This document shows positions 16,942 to 26,800 of a stretch of DNA of 64,000 nt, piece after piece. The notes beneath the pieces were generated by a model that worked only from the letters and a program-made list of their open reading frames with translations, did no database searches and was not told where the DNA came from. Origin of the DNA: Microcella alkaliphila (GTDB taxonomy: Bacteria > Actinomycetota > Actinomycetes > Actinomycetales > Microbacteriaceae). The translations under genes and the position numbers were made by a program. The DNA lies in assembly GCF_002355395.1 (NCBI RefSeq), contig NZ_AP017315.1:248001-312000 (forward strand), read 5' to 3'. The stretch's first letter is position 1. Every line of letters begins with the position of its first letter.

Positions 16942-18186
16942 CTACGCCGCGGGTGCCTCCTGCGGGGTGCGCGTGTTGACGCCACGCTCGCGCGTCGCCG
17001 GCGACGACACCGCCGTCAGTGTGACGAGGGCAAGCACCACCCAGAGCGCGTTGATGAGGCCGATGCGTTCTCCGAGGAACCCGATGAGCGGGGGGCCGAC
17101 GAGGAAGGCGAAGTAGCCGACCGTGGCGACGGCGGCGACGCGTGCGGCCGCCTTGTCGGGGTCGTCGGCGGCGGCCGACATTCCGACGGGGAAACCGAGG
17201 GATGCGCCGAGGCCCCACACGAAGATCGCGATGCCGGCGATGACCGGCTGATCGACGAGAATCAGCACGCTGAGGCCGATGATCGCGAAGATCGCCGAGC
17301 CCAGCAGCACCGGCACGCGGCCGAAGCGGTTGAGCAGCGGAACGCCCACGATGCGCCCCGTCGTCATGGCGACGGCGAAGACGCCGAAGTAGAAGGCGCC
17401 GGCCGCCTCGTCGACGCCGCGGTCGTCGACCATGGCGAGCGCGAGCCAGTCGTTCGCGGTGCCCTCGGCGAAGGCCATGCCGAGCACGACGAGGCCGATG
17501 ATGAGCGTGCGGGGCTCTTTCCAGATGGCCATGCGCTCGCCGAAGGTCGAGCGCTCAGGGCCCGGGCCGTCGTCGTCGAGGCCGGGCAAGATGCGGTGCT
17601 TGGGCAGGCCGCGAACGGTGATGAGGATGCCCACTCCGAGGACGAGGGCGACGCCGATCGTGTGTACGTCGAGGCCGACGCCCAGCACCGCGACGCCCGC
17701 GGCGACGGCCGCGCCGACGATCGAGCCGCCGCTCCAGGCGGCGTGGAACCACGGCATGATCGCCGTGCCCTGCGCCTGTTCGACACCCGCGCCCTCGACG
17801 TTCATCGCGACGTCGGTGATGCCCATTCCCGCGCCGTACAGCGCCATTGCGATGAGCACCGTGACGTAGGAGCCGAACTGCGCCGAGCCGACGCCGACGA
17901 CCGCGATCATGACGAGCGTCGTGATGATGCCGCCGAGAATCGAGGTCCGCGTGCCGAAGCGGGCGATGAGGTGGCTGGAACCGAGCAGGCCAATGATCGA
18001 GCCGGCGGCGAGGCCGAAGATGAGCATGCCGAACTGCTCGAGGTTCACATCGAGCGCATCGCGAATCGCGGGCGTGCGCGCAACCCACGTCGCCATGGTC
18101 GCGCCGTTGATCGCAAAGACGGCGAAGACGGCGAGACGCCACGCGGCCAGGCTGGGCCGCGTATCGAATCGATTCGATGTGCTCAT
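16942..18186 (-). CDS. Major facilitator superfamily transporter
   Basis: Twelve-helix MFS permease of 414 residues beginning with a short cytoplasmic tail and the helix around AVFAVFAINGATMATW. The transported substrate is not evident. It is divergent from a LacI-family regulator with only 20 nt between starts, which suggests that the regulator controls this gene, probably in response to a sugar or related ligand. Its ATG lies 6 nt after a TAGCGT box, and codons 4-9 contain a perfect palindrome (see 18163-18206). Confidence 0.85.
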   Translation of the reverse strand: MSTSNRFDTRPSLAAWRLAVFAVFAINGATMATWVARTPAIRDALDVNLEQFGMLIFGLAAGSIIGLLGSSHLIARFGTRTSILGGIITTLVMIAVVGVGSAQFGSYVTVLIAMALYGAGMGITDVAMNVEGAGVEQAQGTAIMPWFHAAWSGGSIVGAAVAAGVAVLGVGLDVHTIGVALVLGVGILITVRGLPKHRILPGLDDDGPGPERSTFGERMAIWKEPRTLIIGLVVLGMAFAEGTANDWLALAMVDDRGVDEAAGAFYFGVFAVAMTTGRIVGVPLLNRFGRVPVLLGSAIFAIIGLSVLILVDQPVIAGIAIFVWGLGASLGFPVGMSAAADDPDKAAARVAAVATVGYFAFLVGPPLIGFLGERIGLINALWVVLALVTLTAVSSPATRERGVNTRTPQEAPAA

Positions 18187-18206
18187 TCGGCTACGCTACC
18201 AATCCC
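18163..18206. promoter_or_regulatory. Overlapping divergent promoters with a CG-centred palindrome
   Basis: ATCGAATCGATTCGAT (18163-18178) is a 16-bp perfect palindrome with a central CG, as in many LacI-family operators. In the 20-nt gap, TACGCT (18192-18197) serves the rightward lacI gene. TAGCGT on the minus strand (18193-18198) serves the leftward MFS gene. Both -10 boxes occupy the same bases. A repressor on the palindrome would cover the lacI -35 region and the start of the MFS transcript. Confidence 0.6.
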
Positions 18207-19298
18207 ATGACACGCCCGGCAAACGACGACGCGACACCCTCGGCGACCCCAACCGGTCGACCGACCCTCGCGCAGGTTGCCAAGCGCGCGGGCGTGAGCG
18301 CGTCGACCGCATCCCTCGCGTTCTCCGGCTCTGGCCCCGTCTCGGATGAGACGCGGGAGCGGGTGCTCGCCGCTGCTCGCGAGCTTGACTACGGCGGGCC
18401 CGACCCGCGCGCCCGCAGCCTGCGGACAGGACGCAGCGGCATCATCGCGGTGGTCATGGAGGAGCGCATCCGCGACGGATTCACCGACCCGATGGCTATC
18501 GCCATGCTCGACGGCATCGCCGACGAGATCGGCGCGGCGGGCTACAGCATGCTGCTGCTCACCGACAGTCCCGACCGCGAGGCCGGGGGTCTGCGCGACG
18601 CTCCCATGGACGCGGCCATCCTCTTCGGCTGCTCAACCGATCTCGACCCCGCTGTCGCCGTACTCGGTCAGCGCCACGTGCCTCTCGTCGGCGTCGAAAC
18701 AACGCCCCGCGATGGCATGCGGCTCGTGAACAGCGACGACCGCGACACCGTCGCCGAGAGCGCGCGACTGCTCAGCGAGCTCGGCCACACCCGGGTGGGC
18801 ATCATCACCCTCCCGCTCGATCGCGCTCGAACCCGCGGCCCGCTGACCGCCGACCGGCTCACCGCTTCCGATGCGTACACGGGCCTCGAACGGCTCGCGG
18901 GGGCACGCGCCGTTTTTCCTGACGCGCCCGCAATGGTCGCCTCCGGTTCGCTCATCGACGAGGGGATGCTCGCGGCGCGACGTCTTCTCGACCAGCACCC
19001 CGACATCACCGCGATCATGGCGCAGAGCGACCTCCTCGCGATCGGCGCCATCCAGGCGGCGGAGGAGCGGGGGATGACGGTGCCGGGCGACGTGAGCGTC
19101 GTGGGCTTCGACGGCGCCCGCGTCGACGGCCTCACGACCCGCACGCTCACGACGGTCGTGCAGCCCATCGCCGAGAAAGGCCGAGCTGCCGCCCGCCTCG
19201 CGCTGGGCGCGCTCGCGGACGACAGTGACCTGCGTGATCAGGTATTCACGAGCATCCTGCGCGTCGGAGACACGACGGGGCCGGCACCGGTTCGCTAG
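18207..19298 (+). CDS. LacI-family transcriptional regulator
   Basis: This 363-residue regulator has an N-terminal LacI helix-turn-helix (about 15-60; LAQVAKRAGVSASTASLAFS) and a hinge. A periplasmic-binding-like effector domain (about 75-363) follows, with the usual MAQSDLLAIGAIQAAEERG and DVSVVGFDG motifs. It probably represses the divergent MFS transporter and itself. ATG 18207 is chosen because it directly follows a -10-like box and precedes the HTH; an upstream in-frame ATG would overlap the transporter. Confidence 0.9.
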   Translation: MTRPANDDATPSATPTGRPTLAQVAKRAGVSASTASLAFSGSGPVSDETRERVLAAARELDYGGPDPRARSLRTGRSGIIAVVMEERIRDGFTDPMAIAMLDGIADEIGAAGYSMLLLTDSPDREAGGLRDAPMDAAILFGCSTDLDPAVAVLGQRHVPLVGVETTPRDGMRLVNSDDRDTVAESARLLSELGHTRVGIITLPLDRARTRGPLTADRLTASDAYTGLERLAGARAVFPDAPAMVASGSLIDEGMLAARRLLDQHPDITAIMAQSDLLAIGAIQAAEERGMTVPGDVSVVGFDGARVDGLTTRTLTTVVQPIAEKGRAAARLALGALADDSDLRDQVFTSILRVGDTTGPAPVR

Positions 19299-20620
19299 CT
19301 CGCCCCCGCCACGATCCACCGTGTGCCGCGGGCGCGCCAGCCCAGGGTGGCCGCCCGCGCCGCGAGGTAGCCGACCATGAACGACAGGAAGAGGCCCGCG
19401 AGGCCGGCACCGAGCATCCCGATGGCGATCGCGAGCACAACCAGGTACGCGAGCAGATTCAGGATGCCCGTGGCCGCCAGATAGCGCCCGTCGCCGGCCC
19501 CGATCAGCACGCCGTCGAGCACGAACACGAGCCCGGCGAGCGGGAGGCCGACCGCGAGCGTGACGACGGCGAGCGGGATCAGCGCGCGCACGGCCGGATC
19601 CCCCGTCATCGCAATCGCGAGCAGGGGAGTGGCGGCCAGCAGCGGCACCATGAGCGCCGCCCCCACGGCGACACCCCAGCCGACCAGCCGGCGGGTGATC
19701 GCGTGGACGCGGGGCACGTCGCTCGCGCCGAGACCGTGGCCGATGAGTGCCTGTCCGGCGATGGCCAGGGCGTCGAGCGCGAGGGCCAAGAGGCTGTACA
19801 GCGCGAACCAGATCTGGGTCGCGGCGAGTTCCTCTGTGCCGAGCGTGGCGGCGACCGCCACCGTCGCGACGAGGGCCACGCGCAGGCTGAGGGTGCGGAC
19901 GAACAGCCACGAGCCGGCCTGCGCGGCGGCGCGAAGTCCGGTGACGCCGGGCCGTAGCCGAGCGCCCGATGCTCGCGCGCCGCGCACCACGATCGCGACG
20001 AGGACGGCCGCCATGCCCCACTGGGCGATGACCGTGCCGATGGCCGAGCCCGCGACGCCAAGACCGAGTCCGTAGATGAACACGGCGTTCAGAGCGATGT
20101 TGGCGGTGAAGCCGGCGGCCGCGACGATGAGCGGGGTGCGTGCATCCTGCAGACCGCGCAGTACCCCCGTCGCGGCGAGCACGAGCAGCATGCCGGGGAT
20201 TCCCCACCACGAGATCGTCAGGTAGTCGAGTGCGGCGGCCGCGACGACCGGTTCGACGCCGAAGAGGTCGACGATGAATCGCGAGCTCGGCAGCATGACG
20301 CCGAGCAGGACGACACCGATTCCGAGGGCGAGCCACAGGCCGTCGACGCCCGCCGTCAGCGCGCCAAGGCGATTACCGGCGCCGAGGCGCCGGGCGACGA
20401 TCGGCGTCGTCGCGTACGCCAGGAAGATCAGCAGCCCGACCACCGTCTGCAGTACCGTGCTCGCCACGGCGAGGCCCGCGAGCGGCGCCGCACCGAGGTG
20501 CCCGACCATCGCGGTGTCCGTGAGCACGAACACCGGTTCGGCGATGAGTGCTCCCAGCGACGGCACCGCCAGGCGCATGATGTCGCGGTCGAGCGGCGAG
20601 AGTCGGAAGCGGGCGCGCAC
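19295..20620 (-). CDS. MATE-family efflux transporter (DinF-like)
   Basis: Multidrug and toxic compound extrusion (MATE) exporter of 441 residues with about twelve membrane helices in two related halves. The N-terminal helix includes RLAVPSLGALIAEPVFVLTDTAMVG, typical of the DinF branch. It likely exports cationic compounds using a Na+ or H+ gradient; the substrate is unknown. GTG start with a G6 run just upstream as ribosome site. It is convergent with the LacI gene (4-nt overlap at 19295-19298). Confidence 0.88.
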   Translation of the reverse strand: MRARFRLSPLDRDIMRLAVPSLGALIAEPVFVLTDTAMVGHLGAAPLAGLAVASTVLQTVVGLLIFLAYATTPIVARRLGAGNRLGALTAGVDGLWLALGIGVVLLGVMLPSSRFIVDLFGVEPVVAAAALDYLTISWWGIPGMLLVLAATGVLRGLQDARTPLIVAAAGFTANIALNAVFIYGLGLGVAGSAIGTVIAQWGMAAVLVAIVVRGARASGARLRPGVTGLRAAAQAGSWLFVRTLSLRVALVATVAVAATLGTEELAATQIWFALYSLLALALDALAIAGQALIGHGLGASDVPRVHAITRRLVGWGVAVGAALMVPLLAATPLLAIAMTGDPAVRALIPLAVVTLAVGLPLAGLVFVLDGVLIGAGDGRYLAATGILNLLAYLVVLAIAIGMLGAGLAGLFLSFMVGYLAARAATLGWRARGTRWIVAGAS

Positions 20621-20680
20621 CCCCCAAAACTACGGGGATTCCTAGGTCAGGCCGTGCGCCAGAAGTTAGGCTCGGTGTTC

Positions 20681-22642
20681 GTGACTGCAGATCTCGCAAG
20701 CGGCATCCTCCGTGACGAACTCGACCCGAGCATCCGCCCGCAAGACGACCTCTATCGGCACGTGAATGGTCGCTGGGTGGCACGTACGGAAATCCCCGCC
20801 GACAAGGCGCGCTACGGATCGTTCATGGTGCTCGCCGAAGAGGCCGAGAAGGCGGTGCGCACCATCATCGAGGAGGCGCAGACCGCCGAGCCGGGCACCG
20901 AGGAACGCAAAGTCGGCGACCTCTACGCGTCGTTCATGGACGAGGAGCGCATCGAGGATCTTGGAGCCGAACCCCTCGCTCCGCTGCTCGCGCAGATTGA
21001 TGCGATCGCCGATCGGGATGCACTGATCACCACGATCGGGACGCTGCAGCGCCAAGGCGTCAGCGGCCCGCTGCAGCTGTTCGTCGACAACGACCCCGGA
21101 AACCCCGAGCGCTACCTCGTCTTCGTCGAGCAGGGCGGACTCGGCATGCCGGACGAGTCGTACTACCGGGAGGACGCGCACGCCGATACCCGCACGGCGT
21201 ATCGCGCGCACGTCGAGGCGATGCTGGCGCTCGCCGGCCTCGACGACGCGGGGGATCGCGCCGAGCGGGTCATCGCGCTCGAGTCCGCGCTCGCGGCCCA
21301 CCACTGGTCGGCCGTGAAGAATCGCGACGCACAGGCCACCTACAACCTGCGTTCGTGGGAGGACTGGCGAGCTGTCGCCGGCGATGTCGACCTGACGCTG
21401 TGGCGCGACGGCTACGGCATTCCCGAGTCGGCGCTCGCCGAGGTGGTGCTGCGTCAGCCGGACTTCACCGAGGGTTTCGTCGCGGTCCTGCACGACACCC
21501 CGCTCGACGACTGGCGCGACTGGTTGCGCTGGCACACCGTCCGCTCGATGGCCCCCTACCTGTCGGGCGCCTTCGTGCGACAGAACTTCGACTTCTACGG
21601 CCGCACCCTCACCGGTGCCCCCGAACTGCGCGCCCGCTGGAAGCGCGGCGTCTCGTTCGTCGAGGCCGCGATGGGTGAGGCTGTCGGCAAGGTGTACGTC
21701 GAGCGGCACTACCCGCCGGAGGCGAAGGAGCAGATGGACGAGCTGATCGCGATGCTCGTCGCCGCCTACCGCCAGTCGATCGAGACGCTCGAGTGGATGA
21801 CGCCCGAGACCCGCGAGCGCGCCCTCGACAAGCTCTCGACGTTCACCCCGAAGATCGGGTTCCCGGCGAAATGGCGCGACTACTCGGCGCTTGCCGTCGA
21901 TCCGGCCGATCTGCTCGCGAACGTGCGTGCGGCCGGCGAGTTCGAGTTCCAGCGCGAGCTGTCGAAGATCGGCGCGCCAATCGACCGCGACGAGTGGTTC
22001 ATGACCCCGCAGACGGTCAACGCGTACTACAACCCCGGCTTCAACGAGATCGTGTTCCCGGCGGCGATCCTGCAGTTCCCGTTCTTCGATCCGAATCGGG
22101 ATGCGGCGGCCAACTACGGTGCGATCGGCGCGGTCATCGGCCACGAGATCGGGCACGGCTTCGACGACCAGGGCTCGCGCTACGACGGCGACGGCGCCCT
22201 GCGCGACTGGTGGACGGCCGAGGACCGCACAGCCTTCGAGGAGCGCACCGGCTCGCTGATCGCACAGTACGACGCGCTCGAGCCGACGGAAGCGCCGGGC
22301 CACCACGTGAACGGTGCGCTCACGATCGGCGAGAACATCGGCGACCTCGGCGGGCTCGGCATCGCCTGGAAGGCGTACCTCCTGTCGCTGAACGGCGCCG
22401 AGCCTCCGGTGATCGACGGCTTGACGGGCGCGCAGCGCTTCTTCCTGTCGTGGGCGCAGGCGTGGCAGATCGCGATCCGCCCCGAAGAGGCGTTGCGGCT
22501 ACTCTCGATCGACCCGCACTCGCCGAACGAGTTCCGCTGCAACCAGATCGTGCGCAACATCGACGCGTTCTACGACGCCTTCGCGGTGTCCCCCGATGAC
22601 GAGCTGTGGCTCGCCCCCGAGGAGCGGGTCACCATTTGGTAG
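20681..22642 (+). CDS. M13 (neprilysin-type) metallopeptidase
   Basis: Zinc endopeptidase of 653 residues. Gluzincin motif GHEIGHGFDDQ (about 487) and the second metal-site motif ENIGDLGG (about 550), together with NAYYNP and QFP substrate-pocket motifs, identify the M13 family. There is no signal peptide or anchor helix, so it is probably cytoplasmic like other actinobacterial PepO-type enzymes, cleaving small peptides. GTG 20681 is preferred because TAGGCT (20667-20672) lies 8 nt upstream, leaving no room for a longer reading frame. Confidence 0.9.
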   Translation: MTADLASGILRDELDPSIRPQDDLYRHVNGRWVARTEIPADKARYGSFMVLAEEAEKAVRTIIEEAQTAEPGTEERKVGDLYASFMDEERIEDLGAEPLAPLLAQIDAIADRDALITTIGTLQRQGVSGPLQLFVDNDPGNPERYLVFVEQGGLGMPDESYYREDAHADTRTAYRAHVEAMLALAGLDDAGDRAERVIALESALAAHHWSAVKNRDAQATYNLRSWEDWRAVAGDVDLTLWRDGYGIPESALAEVVLRQPDFTEGFVAVLHDTPLDDWRDWLRWHTVRSMAPYLSGAFVRQNFDFYGRTLTGAPELRARWKRGVSFVEAAMGEAVGKVYVERHYPPEAKEQMDELIAMLVAAYRQSIETLEWMTPETRERALDKLSTFTPKIGFPAKWRDYSALAVDPADLLANVRAAGEFEFQRELSKIGAPIDRDEWFMTPQTVNAYYNPGFNEIVFPAAILQFPFFDPNRDAAANYGAIGAVIGHEIGHGFDDQGSRYDGDGALRDWWTAEDRTAFEERTGSLIAQYDALEPTEAPGHHVNGALTIGENIGDLGGLGIAWKAYLLSLNGAEPPVIDGLTGAQRFFLSWAQAWQIAIRPEEALRLLSIDPHSPNEFRCNQIVRNIDAFYDAFAVSPDDELWLAPEERVTIW

Positions 22643-23547
22643 ATGACGCGCCGCTGACACGACGACGGGATGCGCGACGCGCGGTCCCCACGTCGGCGCG
22701 CCATGCGGCGGTCGACCGAGACCCCTCCTTCCGACCGTCTTTCCGCGCCCTGGGTGCGCTCGCCTACGAGGGCGCGCGGGTGTCGGTAGCGGTACTCGAG
22801 CTCGAGACGGGCCGGCCCATCTTTGCCGTTGATGAGCGCATCGTCTTGCCGACAGCATCCGTCGGAAAGATCTTGTTGCTCGTCGAGGTGAGCGCGCGTC
22901 TGACCGAGAGGCGCCTATCGGATTTCGCGATCATCGACCGCTCGCCCGAGGACGCGGCCGCCGACAGCGGCATCTGGCAGCACCTTCAGGCGCCGGCGAT
23001 GCCCATCGCCGATCTCGCGGCGCTCGTCGGGGCGACAAGCGACAACCTGGCGACGAACGTGCTGCTGCGCCAGATCGGGCTCGACGCGGTGCGCTCACGT
23101 GCGGAGCAGCTGGGGCTCGTGCGTACCGCCCTGCTCGACGTGGTGCGTGATACTCGGGGCCCCGACCATGCCCCGCAGTTGTCGGTCGGGTCCGCCGCCG
23201 AATTGTCGTGGCTGTTCCACGCGCTCATGCATGGCCAGATCATCGATCGGCAGACGAGCGATCGCGTGCTGAACTGGCTGTCGCTGAACACCGATCTCTC
23301 GATGGTCGCAAGCGCGTTCGGTCACGATCCCCTCGCTCACCGCGGGGTGGAACACAACACCTGGATGCTCAACAAGACCGGCTCCGACGAGGGCGTCCGT
23401 TCGGAAGCGGGCGTGTTGCGCGGCCCGAGGGCGGGCCTGACATACGCTCTGTCCGTACAGTTCGAAGACCGCGACCTTGCGTCTCGACTGCGGGTCATGG
23501 ATGCGATGCGAACCTTCGGCTTGGACCTCTTGGAGTGGGTGCACTGA
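22636..23547 (+). CDS. Serine hydrolase of class-A beta-lactamase fold
   Basis: This protein of about 303 residues has the SxxK motif as SVGK (near residue 75), an SDN motif in ATSDNLATN (near 136) and a KTG box in LNKTGSDEG. These are the three active-site elements of class A beta-lactamases and related hydrolases. No signal peptide is visible, so it may be a cytoplasmic hydrolase rather than a resistance enzyme. The TTG start is supported by AGGAG 10 nt upstream and overlaps the M13 gene by 7 nt; a GTG at 22606 is an alternative. Confidence 0.75.
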   Translation: MVDDAPLTRRRDARRAVPTSARHAAVDRDPSFRPSFRALGALAYEGARVSVAVLELETGRPIFAVDERIVLPTASVGKILLLVEVSARLTERRLSDFAIIDRSPEDAAADSGIWQHLQAPAMPIADLAALVGATSDNLATNVLLRQIGLDAVRSRAEQLGLVRTALLDVVRDTRGPDHAPQLSVGSAAELSWLFHALMHGQIIDRQTSDRVLNWLSLNTDLSMVASAFGHDPLAHRGVEHNTWMLNKTGSDEGVRSEAGVLRGPRAGLTYALSVQFEDRDLASRLRVMDAMRTFGLDLLEWVH

Positions 23548-23561
23548 CCGACGGGTCGGTC
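23546..23561. terminator. Possible terminator after the serine hydrolase
   Basis: Inverted repeat GACCGAC-GG-GTCGGTC begins at the last codon of the hydrolase gene. It can form a compact stem with a 4-nt loop but lacks a T-run. Confidence 0.35.
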
Positions 23562-23606
23562 CGTGAAATCGTGGATTCCTCCACATGCCCCAATGCGGGG
23601 CTAGAC

Positions 23607-23649
23607 TAGACAGTCTACGTTGTCGGGTCTTTATCAGCGTCGCTAGAGT
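23607..23649 (+). promoter_or_regulatory. Promoter and possible operator of the surface-protein gene
   Basis: TTGTCG (23620-23625) and TAGAGT (23644-23649) with an 18-nt spacer make a plausible promoter. The odd-centred palindrome TAGACAGTCTA (23607-23617) lies just upstream of the -35 element, a position suited to an activator or repressor. The transcript would carry a leader of about 170 nt before the ATG at 23826. The rest of the 278-nt gap shows no gene. Confidence 0.45.
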
Positions 23650-23825
23650 GAGCGCGATCTCGAATTTGGCGCACCCGACGTTTGCCAAAGGTCGGCGGTC
23701 AACCGAACACCCGAATCGCAGCACCCACTGCGATAACGCCGACCCCCGGCGTCGCACCACCCATACCCGAATGCCGCGCGCCCTCGTGGGTGCGCAGTGC
23801 TCCCAACCCCCAGGAGCTGTTACCC

Positions 23826-26800
23826 ATGTTGCGCAAACGCATACTCGCAGCGGTGACGACACTCGCCCTCGCGCTCGGCATGAGCGTGGGCGGTGCCGGT
23901 ACCGCGTTCGCGAACCCCAACGCCAACACGCCTCGCGTGTCGACAGAGTCAGGTATTGAACGTTACGAAGGCAACGGCCTGACCTGTAACGACTTCAGCG
24001 GTGTTGCTCAAGGCAACATCGACATCGCCGGCGGTGCCACTGGCTCATACACGGCACAGTCCGGAACGTGGGGCACGTTCGGATGGCAGTCCGGCAACGT
24101 CTTCACCTGGGACATCAACGCCGGCTGGACCGTCGACCTCTGCATTAAGGGCTCAACGATCGTCGTCTGGATCGATGACGCCTCTGGTAAAGGTTCGTAC
24201 GACTTCAAGGGCCTTCAAGGCCACGGGATCTCGCACATGAACTTCATGGGCGCGAACTTCACGCCGCCTCAGACATCCGAGTCTGTCGACTGCGTCTCCG
24301 CAGTCAACACGGTGGGGAGGCCTCTCACCAACGGCGACCACATCAACATGGACATCGTGCTCAACGGAGTTCGGATGCAGGTGAACGCGTCTGTGGACAT
24401 TCGACAGACGGATGACCCGGCGAGCGAGTCGGGCCTGGTCGTGCGGGTGAACGCCCCCGGTGGCCCGTACGTTCTCCCCCTCACCAACGCGCAGAAGGCA
24501 TCCGGTGTGCTGACCTTCACGTACTCGTCCTACTTGACCGGACAGTGGGTCGTCGAGTGGGTTCAGTTCAACGATCGCTACTTTAACAAGGACCGCAACC
24601 AAGCGAAGTTCTTCACATGTGGCACGCCGCTCGCTAAAGAAGCCTCGGCCGAGGTGCGCGTCCCCGCAGCCGACTGTGAAGACGGCGTTGATTGGAGCCA
24701 GGTCTCACTGACGACGAACGGTGCCACTTTCGGGGAGCCCACCTTCGACGGTCGCAGCTACTCCATCACTGCTACTGCAAGCGAAGGCTTCCTCTTTCCG
24801 GGTGGGCTGACGCAGAAGACGTTCACCGGAACACTTCCCGACCGTGATCCGGCAGCGTGTGAACTGGTGACTGCGTCAATCGTCATCACGCCGGCGGACT
24901 GCTTGACCGGCGAGCTGCTCGATGTCGAGAATTTCGACTTCGACAGCACCAAGGTCGACGTCGATGTCGTGGTCAACGAGGACGGATCGTTCGTGGTGAC
25001 GTTCACCGCGAAGGACGGCTTCCGGTTTGCCGACGACAAGACGGTTCTCGTGGAAGCCGGCACTCTTGCAGGGCCTGACGCGTCGAAGTGCACCGTCATT
25101 GACGCCGACATTCGCGTCATTCTCGCGGACTGCCTGAACGGCTCAGCGCTCGACGTTGACAACTTCGTCTTCGACCCCGATCAAGCAACAGTGTCGATCT
25201 CGACAAACGAAACCACAGGTGTGCAGACGGTGACCTTCACCGCGAAGCCGGGCTTCCTCTTCGCTGGTGAGAAGACCACGAAGACCTTCGAGTTCACTCC
25301 TAGCGGGCCGAACCTCGATGACTGTGGACTTGCAACCGCGGCCATCGCATTCACGCCTGCGGACTGTTTCACGGGTAGTGCGCTCAACGAGAACGGCTTC
25401 CAGTTCGATCCGGAACGTGCCACCTACGAGATCACGACGGCCGAATCTGGCGTGCAGACGGTGACCTTCACCGCGAAGCCGGGTTTCCTGTTCGAAGGCA
25501 AGAAAGAAACCGTCTCCTTCGAATTCACGCCCACCGGTCCCGACTTCCGTGACTGCGCCACCGCAGCCGGGACAGTTGTCGTACCTCCGGCGACCTGTGA
25601 CCTGGGTCAGCGCTGGGACGATCGCATCATCACAGTCGACAACGCGACGTATGAGATCACCCGCACCCCCACCCTGTGGAACGGGTTCCGCTACACCGTG
25701 GTCTTCACGGCGGACGCAGGCGCCAAGTTCCTGGTGGATGGCGAATACCTAAACACCATCACGGTCAAGGGCCAGCTCGATGTTCTGCCGAACCGGCAGC
25801 TGTGTGACGAGGTCACGGCGGTGATCGACATCATTCCGCCGACGTGCGACACGGGAGCAATCCTGAACGTCGATGGATTCGCATCGACGCCCGAAGGATC
25901 GGCCACCTTCACGGTGATCTCTGATGGCACCGGACCCCTGGGCATTTACATGGTGATGGCGACGGCGAATAGTGGCTTTACGTTTGCCAGTGGATTGCCA
26001 GTAGAAGTGTTTGTGGGCACCCTTGCCGGGCCCGATCAGAGCCTCTGCATCGACCCCGAGTTCGGTGCGGCGATCGGCATCGACCCGCAGTGTGAGGTCG
26101 ACGTACCGTGGATCTACGTGTCATTCGAGGTCACGGACCCCGACGGTCAGCTGACCCCCGGGCAGGCTCGAATCGAGTTCCGCGAGCTGAACCTCGGGCT
26201 CGACGAGAACACCGTTGTCACCGACCTCGAGCGATGGGACGGCACCCAGTGGGTGGCTGTACCGGGCAACGTGGTGAGTGAGGCCGGTCAGTACCAGGGC
26301 CGCGCGTTGTGGCCCGGGGCCGCGATCGACGGCGACGGAAACCCGACGGCATGGCCGGGCTGGGACTTCAACGCGGTCGACGGCTGGTTCGCGACCGACT
26401 ACGAAGACAACGCGGCCTGGACGCGCAGCGTGGGCGTGGAGGGTGCTGACCCCATCGAGGTTCGCATCGCCATCAACCCGAGCGCGGTGATCGAAGACTC
26501 CTTCTTCACCTACCCGCCGTCGACAGAGGACTGCTCGACTGATCCGATCGAGGTCACGCCGGTCATCACCGTTGACTACAACTGTGAAACATTCGGCACG
26601 ATCACCCTGGAAGCTGTTGAGGGAGTTATCTACTCGATCGATGGCGAGCAGGTCGAGCCCGGCACCTACAGCGGGTTCGGACTCACCGCCACGCCTCGTG
26701 TCACCGCGGTGACCGACCCGGAGCGCCCCGCGTTGTTCTTCGAGCCGGGGTCGATCACCGACCTCACCGTGGAGTTCAGTGCGCCGGAGTTCCCGTGTGA

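Noticed and set aside
22606..23547. Antibiotic-resistance beta-lactamase
   Set aside because: The fold and motifs match class A, but no signal peptide is present and similar cytoplasmic hydrolases are common in actinobacteria.
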